NCBI GenBank assembly: GCA_964395095.1
Contig: CAYMZZ010000014.1
Span: 1 to 64,000, forward strand
DNA length: 64,000 bases
From: CAYMZZ01 sp964395095
Lineage (GTDB): Bacteria; Bacteroidota; Bacteroidia; Chitinophagales; Chitinophagaceae
Direction: 5' to 3'
Part shown: positions 35,007-44,831 of the stretch, one piece after another
Layout: every line of letters starts with the position of its first letter
Position numbering within the stretch: position 1 is the first letter of the stretch
The notes under the pieces: model-generated
Databases searched by the model: none
Told to the model about the DNA's origin: nothing
Seen by the model: the letters and a program-made list of their open reading frames with translations, nothing else
Position numbers and translations under genes: made by a program

Positions 35007-36815
35007 ATGAAAAAATATTTAAATCTGCTCTTCCTGGTGTCGGTATTTCTCCTCAGTTCCTGTTCCAAGTTTCTGGACCAGGTACCGGACGATATCCTCA
35101 CCACCGACGAGATCTTTCAATCGCGCGAGAATACGGATAAGTTTATCGCCAACATCTACAATGCGGTGCCCAATGAATTTTCGCAGCGCTTTGTGGTGAA
35201 TCAGAATTCAGGAACCTGGACCGGTAGCAGTGATGAGGCGAAGTACAACTGGGACTTCAACTATGGAGGCCGCCTCAACAACAGCACCTGGACCTATACC
35301 GATGGGGAAGTGGCCGCACTCTGGCGCAATTATTATCGTGCCATTCGTAATGCCAGCTTTTTCATCAAGCATATCGATAATGCCAATCCGGCTGAAGTAA
35401 ATGAGGAGATACGCCGGGTGTATAAGGCGGAGGCGAGAGCACTGCGCGCTTTGTACTATTTCTACCTGGTAAGGCTTTATGGACCGGTGATTATTATCGG
35501 TGAAGACATGCTCGATTTTGAAGCACCGGCAGAAGCCCTGCAGTTGCCCCGCAATACCATGGATGAGTGCATTAATTTCATTACATCGGAGTTGGACGCG
35601 GCTTATGCCGACCTGGGCAACCAGCCGTTGAATCAGCAATGGGGACGGATGACCCGTGGTATCTGCAAAGCTTATAAGGCAGAAGCGCTGCACCTCAGCG
35701 CCAGCCCACTCTTCAATGGCAATCCCGATTATGCCAATATGAAGAACCCCGACGGCACGCAGTTGATCAGTTCTACCTATGATCAGAACAAATGGAAGCA
35801 GTCGGCCGATGCGCAAAAAGCCTTTATCGACGAGTTTGTCCCCACCGTTTATGATCTGTATGTGGAAACCAATGCCAATCCTTTTATGCAGGCCTATCTT
35901 TCCTGTAAGAATGTGGTATTGCAGGACTGGAATAAGGAATGGATTTTTGGTCGCACGCGCTCTACCAACTATTCGCAATATGATCGTACGCCCAAGCACG
36001 TGGGATTTCCCTCGCAAACGCAGGGAGGTGGTGCACTGGGTGTAACCCAAACAATGGTAGATGCCTACTATATGGCCAATGGATTGCCGATCAATGATCC
36101 GGCTTCCGGTTATGTGGAAACCGGTTTTTCGGATTACCAGGCGCCCTTTGATGTGGCGGCGCGTTCCACCTTCAACCAATGGGTAAATCGTGAGCCCCGC
36201 TTTTATGTGGGTGTTACCTACAACAGAAGCTATTGGCTCAACCAGTTTTCCAGCCCCACGCCGGTCATCACGGTGATGGAATTCAGCGGTAATTCCGGTC
36301 GCATACAAAGTACTTCCGACGTTACCCCAACAGGTTATATTGTGCGTAAGAATGTTGCTTTAAACGGCAACGATCGCAGTGTGGTGCTGCTTCGTTTGGC
36401 GAATATCTATCTCAACTACGCTGAAGCGTTGAATGAGTATGATCCCGGCAATGCCGATATTCTGAAATACCTGAACCTGGTCAGGAAGCGTGCGGGAATT
36501 CCGGAATTTGGCAATGATCCCGGCCAGATTCCCGCACCTGCCGGCCAGGTGGCGATGCGTGAAGCCATTCGGGCGGAAAGAAGGGTGGAGCTCGCTTTCG
36601 AGAATGTGCGCTATTTCGATACCCGCCGCTGGCTGATTGCGGAGCAAACCAATAGCGGTCCCTTCTACGGAATGAACCTGGCCGCCAACGGCAATGCTTT
36701 TTACGATAAAACAGTACTGGAAGTGCGCACTTTTCAGCAGCGCGACTACCTGTGGCCTATTCCCAACAACGAAGTATTGAAAGACCAGAATATGGTTCAA
36801 AATACCGGCTGGTAA
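35007..36815 (+). CDS. SusD/RagB glycan-binding lipoprotein
   Basis: 602 residues. The lipobox FLLSSC places Cys near residue 20 for surface lipidation. The SusD N-terminal TPR-like region reads LTTDEIFQSRENTDKFIANIY and AEARALRALYYFYLVRLYGPV. The C-terminal RagB motif ERRVELAFENVRYFDTRRW is intact. It forms the lid on the SusC barrel. It starts 44 bp after susC. Confidence 0.95.
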   Translation: MKKYLNLLFLVSVFLLSSCSKFLDQVPDDILTTDEIFQSRENTDKFIANIYNAVPNEFSQRFVVNQNSGTWTGSSDEAKYNWDFNYGGRLNNSTWTYTDGEVAALWRNYYRAIRNASFFIKHIDNANPAEVNEEIRRVYKAEARALRALYYFYLVRLYGPVIIIGEDMLDFEAPAEALQLPRNTMDECINFITSELDAAYADLGNQPLNQQWGRMTRGICKAYKAEALHLSASPLFNGNPDYANMKNPDGTQLISSTYDQNKWKQSADAQKAFIDEFVPTVYDLYVETNANPFMQAYLSCKNVVLQDWNKEWIFGRTRSTNYSQYDRTPKHVGFPSQTQGGGALGVTQTMVDAYYMANGLPINDPASGYVETGFSDYQAPFDVAARSTFNQWVNREPRFYVGVTYNRSYWLNQFSSPTPVITVMEFSGNSGRIQSTSDVTPTGYIVRKNVALNGNDRSVVLLRLANIYLNYAEALNEYDPGNADILKYLNLVRKRAGIPEFGNDPGQIPAPAGQVAMREAIRAERRVELAFENVRYFDTRRWLIAEQTNSGPFYGMNLAANGNAFYDKTVLEVRTFQQRDYLWPIPNNEVLKDQNMVQNTGW

Positions 36816-36858
36816 AAGTGAGAATGAACGGCGATTCTTCAAACAAAAAATCAAAACA

Positions 36859-37806
36859 ATGAAACCGATCAAATACCTGGCTCGCCTCAGCTTCCTGTTT
36901 GTACTGCTGGCAGGCGTGGTGGCCTGTAACAAACCGGATGATATCAGCATTCCGGAAGAAGAAACTATCTACATGCCACAGGCGGTAGGTAACCGCAGCG
37001 CAGTGAAGCTGATGCTGGTGGATGAACCTTATGAATTTTCCTTTGGTGCCGCCTATGGTGGTTTGGAAACACCGGGTGATGATATTACCCTGAATTTTGA
37101 ACTGGCACCCAACCTGGTGGATGCCTATAATGCCGCCAACGGCACCAGCTATGAATTGCTGCCGCAGGCAAGTTATACCGTGTCGGGGCTCACTTCTGCC
37201 ATAAAAGCGGGCACCACCACTTCGGAACCCCTGGTGATTGCTGTGCAGTCGAAAGAGCTGGCCATGGGCGGAAAATATATTTTGCCCGTACGCCTGGTAT
37301 CCGCTTCTGCCGGACAAATTGATCCCGATAAGCAGATTACCTATTTCCGGATCGATGATGTAATTCGTAAGGAAACCGATGTAACCAAAAAGGGCGTACT
37401 CACGGTTTCGGATGAGAATACATCCAATCCCAATGAGGCATCTTCCAAATTGGTAGATGGTGATATCAATACCAAATACCTCACTTTCAACTATACCCCC
37501 AACCTTTGGTTGCAGTTGTATTTCGATACACCCGAAGTGTTGGGAGCCTACACTTTCACCTCAGGGAACGACGCATCGGGCCGTGATCCCAAGAGCTGGC
37601 GTGTACTGGCCTCCAATGATGAAACCAATTGGGTGGAACTGGACAGCCGTACCAACGAAATGTTTAACGGCCGTAAGGAAACCCGCTTCTTCGAATTCAT
37701 CAACGAAACAGCTTATAAGTATTACCGTATCAACATAACGGAAAGACGTGATGCCGGTAATGGACTGTTCCAGATGAGCGAGTGGCGCGTGATCACTTTT
37801 AAATAA
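36859..37806 (+). CDS. DUF1735 lipoprotein with C-terminal F5/8-type (discoidin) domain
   Basis: 315 residues. A lipobox (AGVVAC, Cys near residue 23) is followed by a DUF1735/BT_3987-like N-terminal domain (about 40-165), common in SusCD loci as a surface glycan-binding protein. The C-terminal part (about 175-315) is a discoidin-like carbohydrate-binding module: SSKLVDGDINTKYLTF, then DPKSWRVLASNDETNWVELD, then YKYYRINITE. Its C-terminal module is clearly related to that of the next gene's product. A terminator follows. Confidence 0.85.
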   Translation: MKPIKYLARLSFLFVLLAGVVACNKPDDISIPEEETIYMPQAVGNRSAVKLMLVDEPYEFSFGAAYGGLETPGDDITLNFELAPNLVDAYNAANGTSYELLPQASYTVSGLTSAIKAGTTTSEPLVIAVQSKELAMGGKYILPVRLVSASAGQIDPDKQITYFRIDDVIRKETDVTKKGVLTVSDENTSNPNEASSKLVDGDINTKYLTFNYTPNLWLQLYFDTPEVLGAYTFTSGNDASGRDPKSWRVLASNDETNWVELDSRTNEMFNGRKETRFFEFINETAYKYYRINITERRDAGNGLFQMSEWRVITFK

Positions 37807-37822
37807 GATAACTCCTGTTGAA

Positions 37823-37864
37823 CAGCACTCCCGCTGCAAAGAGGGTGGGAGTGCTGTTTTTTTT
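37823..37864 (+). terminator. Intrinsic terminator after the DUF1735 gene
   Basis: A 10-bp perfect stem CAGCACTCCC/GGGAGTGCTG is followed by eight T residues. It ends the susC-susD-DUF1735 transcript, so the downstream genes need read-through or their own promoter. Confidence 0.9.
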
Positions 37865-37886
37865 ACACCCTCAATAAACCTGACAA

Positions 37887-39308
37887 ATGCGTATGCTTGT
37901 AGCAGGCAGACCCTTTCTGCTGGGCCTGTCAGTAATTTTGTTGTCCTGTTCCAAACAAAAGATCAGCCAGTCGGATCCTCCGCCTGCGCCTCCGCCCCCA
38001 CCAGCCAACCCGGTAGCCTGGCCTCCGGCAACCTGGCGTGAACATTGGTTTGAGCATAATCAACTGGTCAAAAAAGTATACCACAACGCAAATATCGCTG
38101 TGTACTACGATGATGATGTAAACCGCGCCGTTACCTGGCCATTCCAGTTTATCGATAGCATCTGGACTTATACCAAACAGGTTTATGGCCAATTCGGGCC
38201 AACAGATTCGGTGAACCTGCTCTTTACCGTTTTGCATACCAACAAATATGGTGGCGGTCATCCCTTCACTTATTTTGACGCGGGACATGATTATCGCAAC
38301 GGAATTGATATTGGTCTTGGCGCCAATGCATGGGTAAACCAGACAGACCAGGAAACCGATATCATCATTCACGAGATCGCGCATATTGTGGAGGGCGCAT
38401 CGAAAAATGTAAAGGAATCACCGGCATTTGAGATTTGGGGCGACAGCAAATGGGCCGAGATTTTCATCTATGATGTATACGACTATATGAACCGGACCAC
38501 CAAGAGGAGCAATGCGCATGCCTTGTTCAGCGGACAAACCGAAACATTTCCCCGCGCCGGCACGGCCTGGTACCGGCATTGGTTCTTTCCCATTTATCAG
38601 CAACATGAGGGCGCCAAAGTGCTGAACCGTTTTTTTGAATTGCTGGCTACCCATTTCCCTCAGCGAAATATCAGCAAGGGCAAGGAATATACCCGGCGGA
38701 TGAACATGGGTGAATTTATTCATTTCTGGAGTGGTGCCGCCGGTGTGGACCTGAGCCACCGGGCCCTACTGACTTTTGGAACCAAAGACCGAAACGGACA
38801 GGACTGGCTACCCCAACTGGCGCAGGCCAAATCGGCCTATGGCGCCATCAGTTATGAGGGAGTGGATAGTCATTTTGGAATAGACCGAAGTGCGGATGCG
38901 CAGATGAGTGTAAGCACCGAAAACCTGAATGGTTCGAATGGCGCGGAAGGATCGGCAAAGCTCATCGACATGGACCTTCAAACTAAATATTTCAGCAATG
39001 GCTATACTGCCAGTAGCTGGATACAGCAGACCCTGCCCAACCCTGTTGTCGTGAACAGCTATATGCTGAGTTCGGCCAACGATGTTACGGATCGTGATCC
39101 TAAGAGTTGGGAATTGCTGGGTTCCAACGACGAGTTGAACTGGACCTTGCTGGATCAGCGCAGCAACCAGGTGTTTTACTATCGCCACGATCTGAAGCAA
39201 TATGAGACGAATAACACCCAGGCTTATAAATACTATCGTTTGAAGATTACGGCCAATGGTGGAAGCCCCGATATTCAATTGGGCGAATGGCGACTTTATG
39301 AGAAATGA
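37887..39308 (+). CDS. Zincin-like lipoprotein with C-terminal F5/8-type domain
   Basis: 473 residues. Lipobox Cys21 (ILLSC), then a proline-rich linker (residues 31-42). The middle domain has HEIAH at 162-166 and a possible third zinc ligand Glu191 in WAE, suggesting a secreted metallopeptidase distantly like basic secretory proteins. The C-terminal discoidin-like module (about 345-473) shares DPKSWELLGSNDELNWTLLD and YKYYRLKIT with the preceding gene's product. A glycoprotein-directed surface protease is plausible, but activity is inferred. Confidence 0.75.
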   Translation: MRMLVAGRPFLLGLSVILLSCSKQKISQSDPPPAPPPPPANPVAWPPATWREHWFEHNQLVKKVYHNANIAVYYDDDVNRAVTWPFQFIDSIWTYTKQVYGQFGPTDSVNLLFTVLHTNKYGGGHPFTYFDAGHDYRNGIDIGLGANAWVNQTDQETDIIIHEIAHIVEGASKNVKESPAFEIWGDSKWAEIFIYDVYDYMNRTTKRSNAHALFSGQTETFPRAGTAWYRHWFFPIYQQHEGAKVLNRFFELLATHFPQRNISKGKEYTRRMNMGEFIHFWSGAAGVDLSHRALLTFGTKDRNGQDWLPQLAQAKSAYGAISYEGVDSHFGIDRSADAQMSVSTENLNGSNGAEGSAKLIDMDLQTKYFSNGYTASSWIQQTLPNPVVVNSYMLSSANDVTDRDPKSWELLGSNDELNWTLLDQRSNQVFYYRHDLKQYETNNTQAYKYYRLKITANGGSPDIQLGEWRLYEK

Positions 39309-39351
39309 TGGGGCAGGGCCGGGCGAGAAAAATACGAGATACACATTTGAT

Positions 39352-39381
39352 TTCCGTTAACAGTTAGGTGAAAATCCATTA
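39352..39381 (+). promoter_or_regulatory. Weak second copy of the GTTA operator before the first GH92 gene
   Basis: TTCCGTTAACA (39352-39362) is identical to the 11-mer in the susC operator. GTTA 39356 and ATTA 39378 are 22 bp (two 11-bp steps) apart, and the intervening step is degenerate. A -7-like TACCTTTA lies at 39406. The response regulator may also act here. Confidence 0.4.
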
Positions 39382-39444
39382 GGTATATAGTTGGCAGGAG
39401 TCGAGTACCTTTAGGGCTCATCGTTCAATAGCTAAAACTGATTT

Positions 39445-41745
39445 ATGTTCAAGAAACTGACAGGAACCCTTTCCCTGCTGGCCATAAGCCTGCTGATGCA
39501 GGGTCAATCGGTGAAGAAAGCGGAGCCCGTAGACTATGTGAATACGCTGATGGGTACCGATTCCAAATACAGCCTCTCCAACGGAAATACCTATCCGGCG
39601 ATTGGTATGCCCTGGGGCATGAACCTTTGGACACCGCAAACGGGACGCAATGGCAATGGCTGGCAATATACCTATAGTGCCGACAAGATCCAGGGATTCA
39701 AGCAAACCCACCAGCCCTCGCCATGGATGAACGATTATGGTATGTTTTCCCTGATGCCCGTAACGGGCAAGCCCGTGGCGGAGCAGGAGAAAAGGGCCAG
39801 TTGGTTTTCGCATAAAACAGAAATAGCGACTCCTTATTACTATAGTGTGTACCTGGCCGATCATGACGTAACTACGGAATTGACGCCTACCGAAAGAGCG
39901 GCCATTTTTCGCTTTACCTTTCCAAAAACCGACAGCGCCTTTGTGGTGGTGGATGCCTTCGACAAGGAATCCTATGTGGAGATCATCCCATCGCAAAACC
40001 GGATCATTGGTTATTCTACCAAATACAGCCGTGGCAACCTGAAGAATTTCCGCAACTATTTCATCATCCAGTTCGACCGGCCTTTTACCTATACCGGTAC
40101 CTGGACGGAAAGTGAACTGATGCCCGGTGAGCTAAAACTTACAAATGACAAGAACAGTGGTGCCATAGTGGGTTTCTCCATCCGCAGCCGGGGAGAGCAA
40201 GTGCATGCACGCGTAGCATCTTCCTTTATCAGTCCCGAACAGGCGGACATCAATCTGAAAGAATTGGGGAACAAAAGTTTTGACGCGCAGAAGCAGGAAG
40301 GCCGCAATACCTGGAACAAGACCCTGGGCCGCATCAAGGTGGAGACCGACAACCTGGATCAGTTGCGTACCTTTTACTCCTGCCTCTACCGCATGGTATT
40401 TTTCCCCAACAAGCTGTATGAGATTGATGCTGCCGGCAATATCGTGCACTATAGTCCCTACAATGGAAAAGTTTTACCCGGCTATATGTTTGCCGGTACC
40501 GGCTTCTGGGATACATTCCGTGCACTCTATCCCTTCCTCAACCTGGTTTACCCTTCCATCAACCGGGAAATGCAGGAAGGCCTGATCAACGACTACAAGG
40601 AAGGCGGATTTTTGCCCGAGTGGAGCAGCCCGGGTTTTGCGGATATCATGATCGGCAATAATTCTGCCAGTGTGGTCTCCGATGCCTATATCAAAGGCCT
40701 TCGGGGCTATGATATCAATACATTATACGAAGCCCTGCTGAATGGCGCCAATAATGAAGGTCCCATTACAGCGGTAGGGCGCAAAGGCGTGGAGTATTAT
40801 AACCAATTGGGCTATGTACCTTATGATGTAAAGATCAATGAGAATGCCGCACGTACCCTCGAATATGCCTACGATGATTTTACCATCTACCAATTGGCCA
40901 AAGCCCTCAATCGTCCGAAAGAAGAGCAGGAGCTTTATCGCCAGCGCAGCCTCAACTACAAAAAGCTTTTTGATCCGCAGCATAAGCTGATGCGGGGCAA
41001 GAATAAGGACGGGCAGTTTCAGGCGCCCTTCAATCCCCTGAAATGGGGTGATGCCTTTACCGAAGGTAATAGCTGGCATTATTCCTGGAGTGTTTTTCAC
41101 GACATCAACGGTTTAATAAACCTGATGGGTGGCAAGCCGGATTTTGTGGGCATGCTCGATTCCGTTTTCAATATGCCACCTGATTTTGATGCCAGCTATT
41201 ATGGTGGCGTGATCCACGAGATCAGGGAAATGCAGATCATGAATATGGGTCAGTATGCGCATGGCAACCAGCCCATTCAGCACATGACCTATCTCTACAA
41301 TTATGCCGGCCAGCCCTGGAAATCGCAGTATTGGGTACGCGAGGTGATGGATAAATTGTATAAGCCCACACCCGATGGCTATTGCGGTGATGAGGATAAC
41401 GGACAAACATCGGCCTGGTATGTGTTTTCTGCCATGGGCTTTTATCCCGTTTGTCCCGGCACCGATCAGTATGTGTTGGGCTCACCCTTGTTTCAAAAAG
41501 TGACAGTGGAGCTGGAAAATGGAAAGCAGTTGGTGATTGAAGCGCCGAACAATACAGCCTCGTCGCGCTATGTGAAGAGCCTGAAGTTGAATAAAAAAAC
41601 CTATTCCAAAAACTGGATCAGCCATTTTGATATTATGAAGGGCATGCGACTGGAATTTGCGATGAGCGCCGAACCGGAAAAGAGCCGGGGTGTGCAGGAT
41701 TCGGATTTTCCCTATTCCCTGTCCACAGCAGAACCTACTCCATAA
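39445..41745 (+). CDS. GH92-family alpha-mannosidase (first copy)
   Basis: 766 residues with a signal peptide (MFKKLTGTLSLLAISLLMQG). The GH92 N-terminal beta-domain holds VNTLMGTDS. The catalytic domain has the probable acid Glu540 (TEGNSWHYSW) and acidic residues Asp649/Glu650/Asp651 (GDEDNGQTSAWY) with the spacing seen in characterised GH92 enzymes. HGNQPIQHMTYLYNY is the Ca-site/substrate segment. GH92 enzymes are Ca-dependent inverting exo-alpha-mannosidases trimming yeast or N-glycan mannose. The DED and GNQP variants differ from the second copy, suggesting a different linkage preference. Confidence 0.93.
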   Translation: MFKKLTGTLSLLAISLLMQGQSVKKAEPVDYVNTLMGTDSKYSLSNGNTYPAIGMPWGMNLWTPQTGRNGNGWQYTYSADKIQGFKQTHQPSPWMNDYGMFSLMPVTGKPVAEQEKRASWFSHKTEIATPYYYSVYLADHDVTTELTPTERAAIFRFTFPKTDSAFVVVDAFDKESYVEIIPSQNRIIGYSTKYSRGNLKNFRNYFIIQFDRPFTYTGTWTESELMPGELKLTNDKNSGAIVGFSIRSRGEQVHARVASSFISPEQADINLKELGNKSFDAQKQEGRNTWNKTLGRIKVETDNLDQLRTFYSCLYRMVFFPNKLYEIDAAGNIVHYSPYNGKVLPGYMFAGTGFWDTFRALYPFLNLVYPSINREMQEGLINDYKEGGFLPEWSSPGFADIMIGNNSASVVSDAYIKGLRGYDINTLYEALLNGANNEGPITAVGRKGVEYYNQLGYVPYDVKINENAARTLEYAYDDFTIYQLAKALNRPKEEQELYRQRSLNYKKLFDPQHKLMRGKNKDGQFQAPFNPLKWGDAFTEGNSWHYSWSVFHDINGLINLMGGKPDFVGMLDSVFNMPPDFDASYYGGVIHEIREMQIMNMGQYAHGNQPIQHMTYLYNYAGQPWKSQYWVREVMDKLYKPTPDGYCGDEDNGQTSAWYVFSAMGFYPVCPGTDQYVLGSPLFQKVTVELENGKQLVIEAPNNTASSRYVKSLKLNKKTYSKNWISHFDIMKGMRLEFAMSAEPEKSRGVQDSDFPYSLSTAEPTP

Positions 41746-41756
41746 ACAACACAAAT

Positions 41757-42485
41757 ATGAAAAGCAAGAAGCTATGGCTGGGAGCCCTTCTCCTGGCAGC
41801 AACCCTTTATGCCTCCGCCCAGGGAGGAGAAGCCCGGCGTTGGGACCGCGACGACAAGGATGTAGTGCGCAGGGATACCCTGGAGCAGGATGGATATACC
41901 CTTGTATGGGTAGAAAAGCTGGATGATTTCAGCGACAGCACCCGGGCGAGGATGATTCGTACTTTTTTTCAAACCTATCCCGCCCAGGCGGCCATCTATA
42001 ATCCCGACAGCCGTAAAACGGTGCGTATTGTGATGGATCCCGGATATAAAGGCGTGGCCGCAGCCGGCAATGGTGTCATTCGCGTCAACCCCGACTGGAT
42101 GAAAAAGAATCCCGAAGATATTGATGTGGTCACGCATGAGGGTATGCATATCGTACAATCCTATCCCGGTGGGGCCGGTCCGGGTTGGGTCACAGAAGGA
42201 GTCGCCGATTATGTGCGCTACAAAATGGGTGTGAACAATGCGGCGGGTAACTGGTCGTTACCAGCCCTGAAAGAAAATCATCACTATACCAACGCCTACC
42301 GCGTTACCGCCCGCTTTTTTGTGTGGATAGAATACAAGCATGGCGAAGGGTTTGTGAAAAAACTGGATCATGCCATGCGTACCAAGGAGTATAGCGACGA
42401 GTTCTGGAAAGCCCAAACCGGTAAAACGGTAGATGAACTCTGGAAGGATTATACCGCCGATCCCGCCATTCCATCCTTACCATGA
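41757..42485 (+). CDS. Basic secretory protein-type metallopeptidase
   Basis: 242 residues with a signal peptide ending near ASA-QG. It belongs to the plant-type basic secretory protein (BSP) family: HEGMH at 127-131 with Glu147 in PGWVTEGVADYVRY, the gluzincin-like zinc site. YRVTARFFVWIEYKHG and the C-terminal TVDELWKDY are also family features. It sits 11 bp after the first GH92 gene and 39 bp before the second, so protease and mannosidases are probably exported together to open glycoproteins. Confidence 0.87.
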   Translation: MKSKKLWLGALLLAATLYASAQGGEARRWDRDDKDVVRRDTLEQDGYTLVWVEKLDDFSDSTRARMIRTFFQTYPAQAAIYNPDSRKTVRIVMDPGYKGVAAAGNGVIRVNPDWMKKNPEDIDVVTHEGMHIVQSYPGGAGPGWVTEGVADYVRYKMGVNNAAGNWSLPALKENHHYTNAYRVTARFFVWIEYKHGEGFVKKLDHAMRTKEYSDEFWKAQTGKTVDELWKDYTADPAIPSLP

Positions 42486-42524
42486 TGCATTACTATAACT
42501 GAAAACATTCCAGATTAAAAGCTG

Positions 42525-44819
42525 ATGTTGCACAAAACACTACTTGCGGGCCTGGTCATTTTATGCAGTATACCATCCCGTGCCCAATCGCCCAACCTCC
42601 TGCCTTATGTAAATCCCCTGATTGGCACAAAGGGCATGGGCCATGTATACCCCGGTGCTACCGTGCCCTTTGGTATGGTGCAACTGAGTCCTGATACGGA
42701 TACCATTCCCTATGCGGTCAACGGTCGCTATAATCCTGATGTGTACAAATACTGCGCAGGCTATCAGTACAATGATCCGACTATTGTGGGCTTTAGCCAT
42801 ACGCATTTCAACGGCACGGGCCATTCCGACCTGGGCGATTTTCTGATCATGCCCACGCTGGGTCCCCTGCAACTGAACCCAGGTACAGCCGATAATCCGG
42901 CTTCGGGTTTTCGGAGCGCCTATTCGCACGATACCGAAGTAGCGCAGCCCAATTATTATAAAGTGATGCTCGATGATCACAAGATACAGGCAGAGCTCAC
43001 CACCAGCACCAGGGTGGGTATGCACCAATATACCTTTCCGCAATCAAATGACGCACATATCATCCTCGACCTGATGAGCGGGATTTATAATTACGAGGGT
43101 AAAACAGTATGGACTTTTGTGCGCGTGGAAAATGATACGCTGGTTACCGGCTACCGCCAAACCCATGGTTGGGGGCGAACGCGTATACAGTATTTTGCGA
43201 TGAGCTTTTCCAAACCCTTTAAGGAATATGGCGCGAAGGATTTTTCAGGCAGGCAAACCTATCGGGGCTTTTGGGGTAAATGGGATCAGACCAAAAATTT
43301 TCCTGAACTGGCCGGTACAGCTTTACGCCTGTATTTTAATTTCGACACGGAAGAAGGCGAGAAGGTAAAACTGAAGATGGCGCTATCAGCCGTGAGTACC
43401 CAGGGCGCTTTGCTTAATCTCCGCACCGAAACTCCGGGTTGGGATTTTGAGCAGGTGAAACAACAGGGACAGGCGCAATGGCAACAGGAGCTCAGCAAGG
43501 TTCAGTTGGAGGCCAGTGAATCGGATAAGGTGAATTTCTATACGGCCCTTTATCACGCATTTATCAACCCGACCGTTTATATGGATGTGGACGGACAGTA
43601 TCGCGGGCTCGATCAGCAGATTCATCAGGCCAAAGGGTTTGTGAATTATACCACTTTTTCGTTATGGGATACTTATCGTGCGCTACATCCCCTTTTTAAT
43701 ATTCTGCAACCCCAACGAAATGCCGACGGGGTGCAATCCATGCTGGCTCATTATGAGCAAAGCACCTTAAAAATGCTCCCCATCTGGAGTAATTCGGCCA
43801 ATGAAAACTGGTGCATGACGGGCTACCACGCCGTATCGGTGCTGGCCGATGCTGTCGTCAAGAACAATATTGGATTTGATCCGGCAAAAGCCCTCGAAGC
43901 GGCCCTAAGTACCGCGCGCAACCGGCGCTACGATGGAGTAGGTGATTATATCGATAAGGGTTATATACCGGTAGACCGGAATGGCACAGGCGTATCCACC
44001 ACTTTGGAATATGCGTATGATGACTGGGCTATTGCCCAGATGGCCCGCAAATTGGGGAAAGAAGACATCTATACAGAATTCATTGGCCGTTCCACCCATT
44101 ACAAAAACCTCTTTGATCCCGTATCAGGCTTTATGCGGGGCCGCCTCAGCGATGGACGGTTCCGGGAAAAATTCGATCCGCTTCGTACGCATGGCGAAGG
44201 ATTCATAGAAGGCAATGCCTGGAACTTTTCGCTTTTTGTGCCGCATGATCCGGAAGCCCTGGCCGGCTTATTGGGCGGACCTAAAAAGCTCAGAACTTAT
44301 CTCGATACACTCTTTGGCATGCACCTGCCCGACAGCTATTTTGCCGGCACGGAAGATATCAGCCGCGATGGTATCATTGGTGGCTATGTACACGGCAACG
44401 AACCCTCGCATCATGTGGCTTATCTCTACAACTGGACCGACCAGCCCTGGAAAACCCAGGAAAAAGTGCGGATGATCCTGCGCAATCAATACCACAATGG
44501 TCCGGGAGGATTGGGGGGAAATGACGATGCCGGCCAAATGAGCGCCTGGTATATATTCAGCGCACTGGGCTTCTATCCGGTGGCACCGGGTTCTGTGAAT
44601 TATCAGTTGGGCAGTCCGCTGATCAAGAAAGCCACTTTGCCATTGGAAAACGGCAAGAGCTTTTCAGTGGAAGCTGTGAACCAGTCGGAAAAGAATGTGT
44701 ATGTGCAAAAAGTGACACTGAATGGAAAACCACTCAACCGGCTCCATATTACCCACGACGAGATAATGCAGGGAGGGAAGCTGATGTTTTATATGACATC
44801 GAAGCCCCGACGAAAATAG
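42525..44819 (+). CDS. GH92-family alpha-mannosidase (second copy)
   Basis: 764 residues with a signal peptide (MLHKTLLAGLVILCSIPSRA). The domain order is as in the first copy, but the sequences are well diverged. Probable acid Glu562 (IEGNAWNFSLF) and acidic pair Asp667/Asp668 in GGNDDAGQMSAWY are present, and the substrate segment is HGNEPSHHVAYLYNW, the commoner GH92 form. Asn666 replaces the first Asp of the DED triad in copy one. Last gene of the locus, convergent with the Rrf2 gene. Confidence 0.94.
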   Translation: MLHKTLLAGLVILCSIPSRAQSPNLLPYVNPLIGTKGMGHVYPGATVPFGMVQLSPDTDTIPYAVNGRYNPDVYKYCAGYQYNDPTIVGFSHTHFNGTGHSDLGDFLIMPTLGPLQLNPGTADNPASGFRSAYSHDTEVAQPNYYKVMLDDHKIQAELTTSTRVGMHQYTFPQSNDAHIILDLMSGIYNYEGKTVWTFVRVENDTLVTGYRQTHGWGRTRIQYFAMSFSKPFKEYGAKDFSGRQTYRGFWGKWDQTKNFPELAGTALRLYFNFDTEEGEKVKLKMALSAVSTQGALLNLRTETPGWDFEQVKQQGQAQWQQELSKVQLEASESDKVNFYTALYHAFINPTVYMDVDGQYRGLDQQIHQAKGFVNYTTFSLWDTYRALHPLFNILQPQRNADGVQSMLAHYEQSTLKMLPIWSNSANENWCMTGYHAVSVLADAVVKNNIGFDPAKALEAALSTARNRRYDGVGDYIDKGYIPVDRNGTGVSTTLEYAYDDWAIAQMARKLGKEDIYTEFIGRSTHYKNLFDPVSGFMRGRLSDGRFREKFDPLRTHGEGFIEGNAWNFSLFVPHDPEALAGLLGGPKKLRTYLDTLFGMHLPDSYFAGTEDISRDGIIGGYVHGNEPSHHVAYLYNWTDQPWKTQEKVRMILRNQYHNGPGGLGGNDDAGQMSAWYIFSALGFYPVAPGSVNYQLGSPLIKKATLPLENGKSFSVEAVNQSEKNVYVQKVTLNGKPLNRLHITHDEIMQGGKLMFYMTSKPRRK

Positions 44820-44831
44820 TTTTGCTTCGGC

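Noticed and set aside
34093..36308. Two long minus-strand frames antisense to susC and susD
   Set aside because: They span parts of well-identified SusC and SusD genes, and their predicted proteins are Ile/Gly/His-rich without family motifs.
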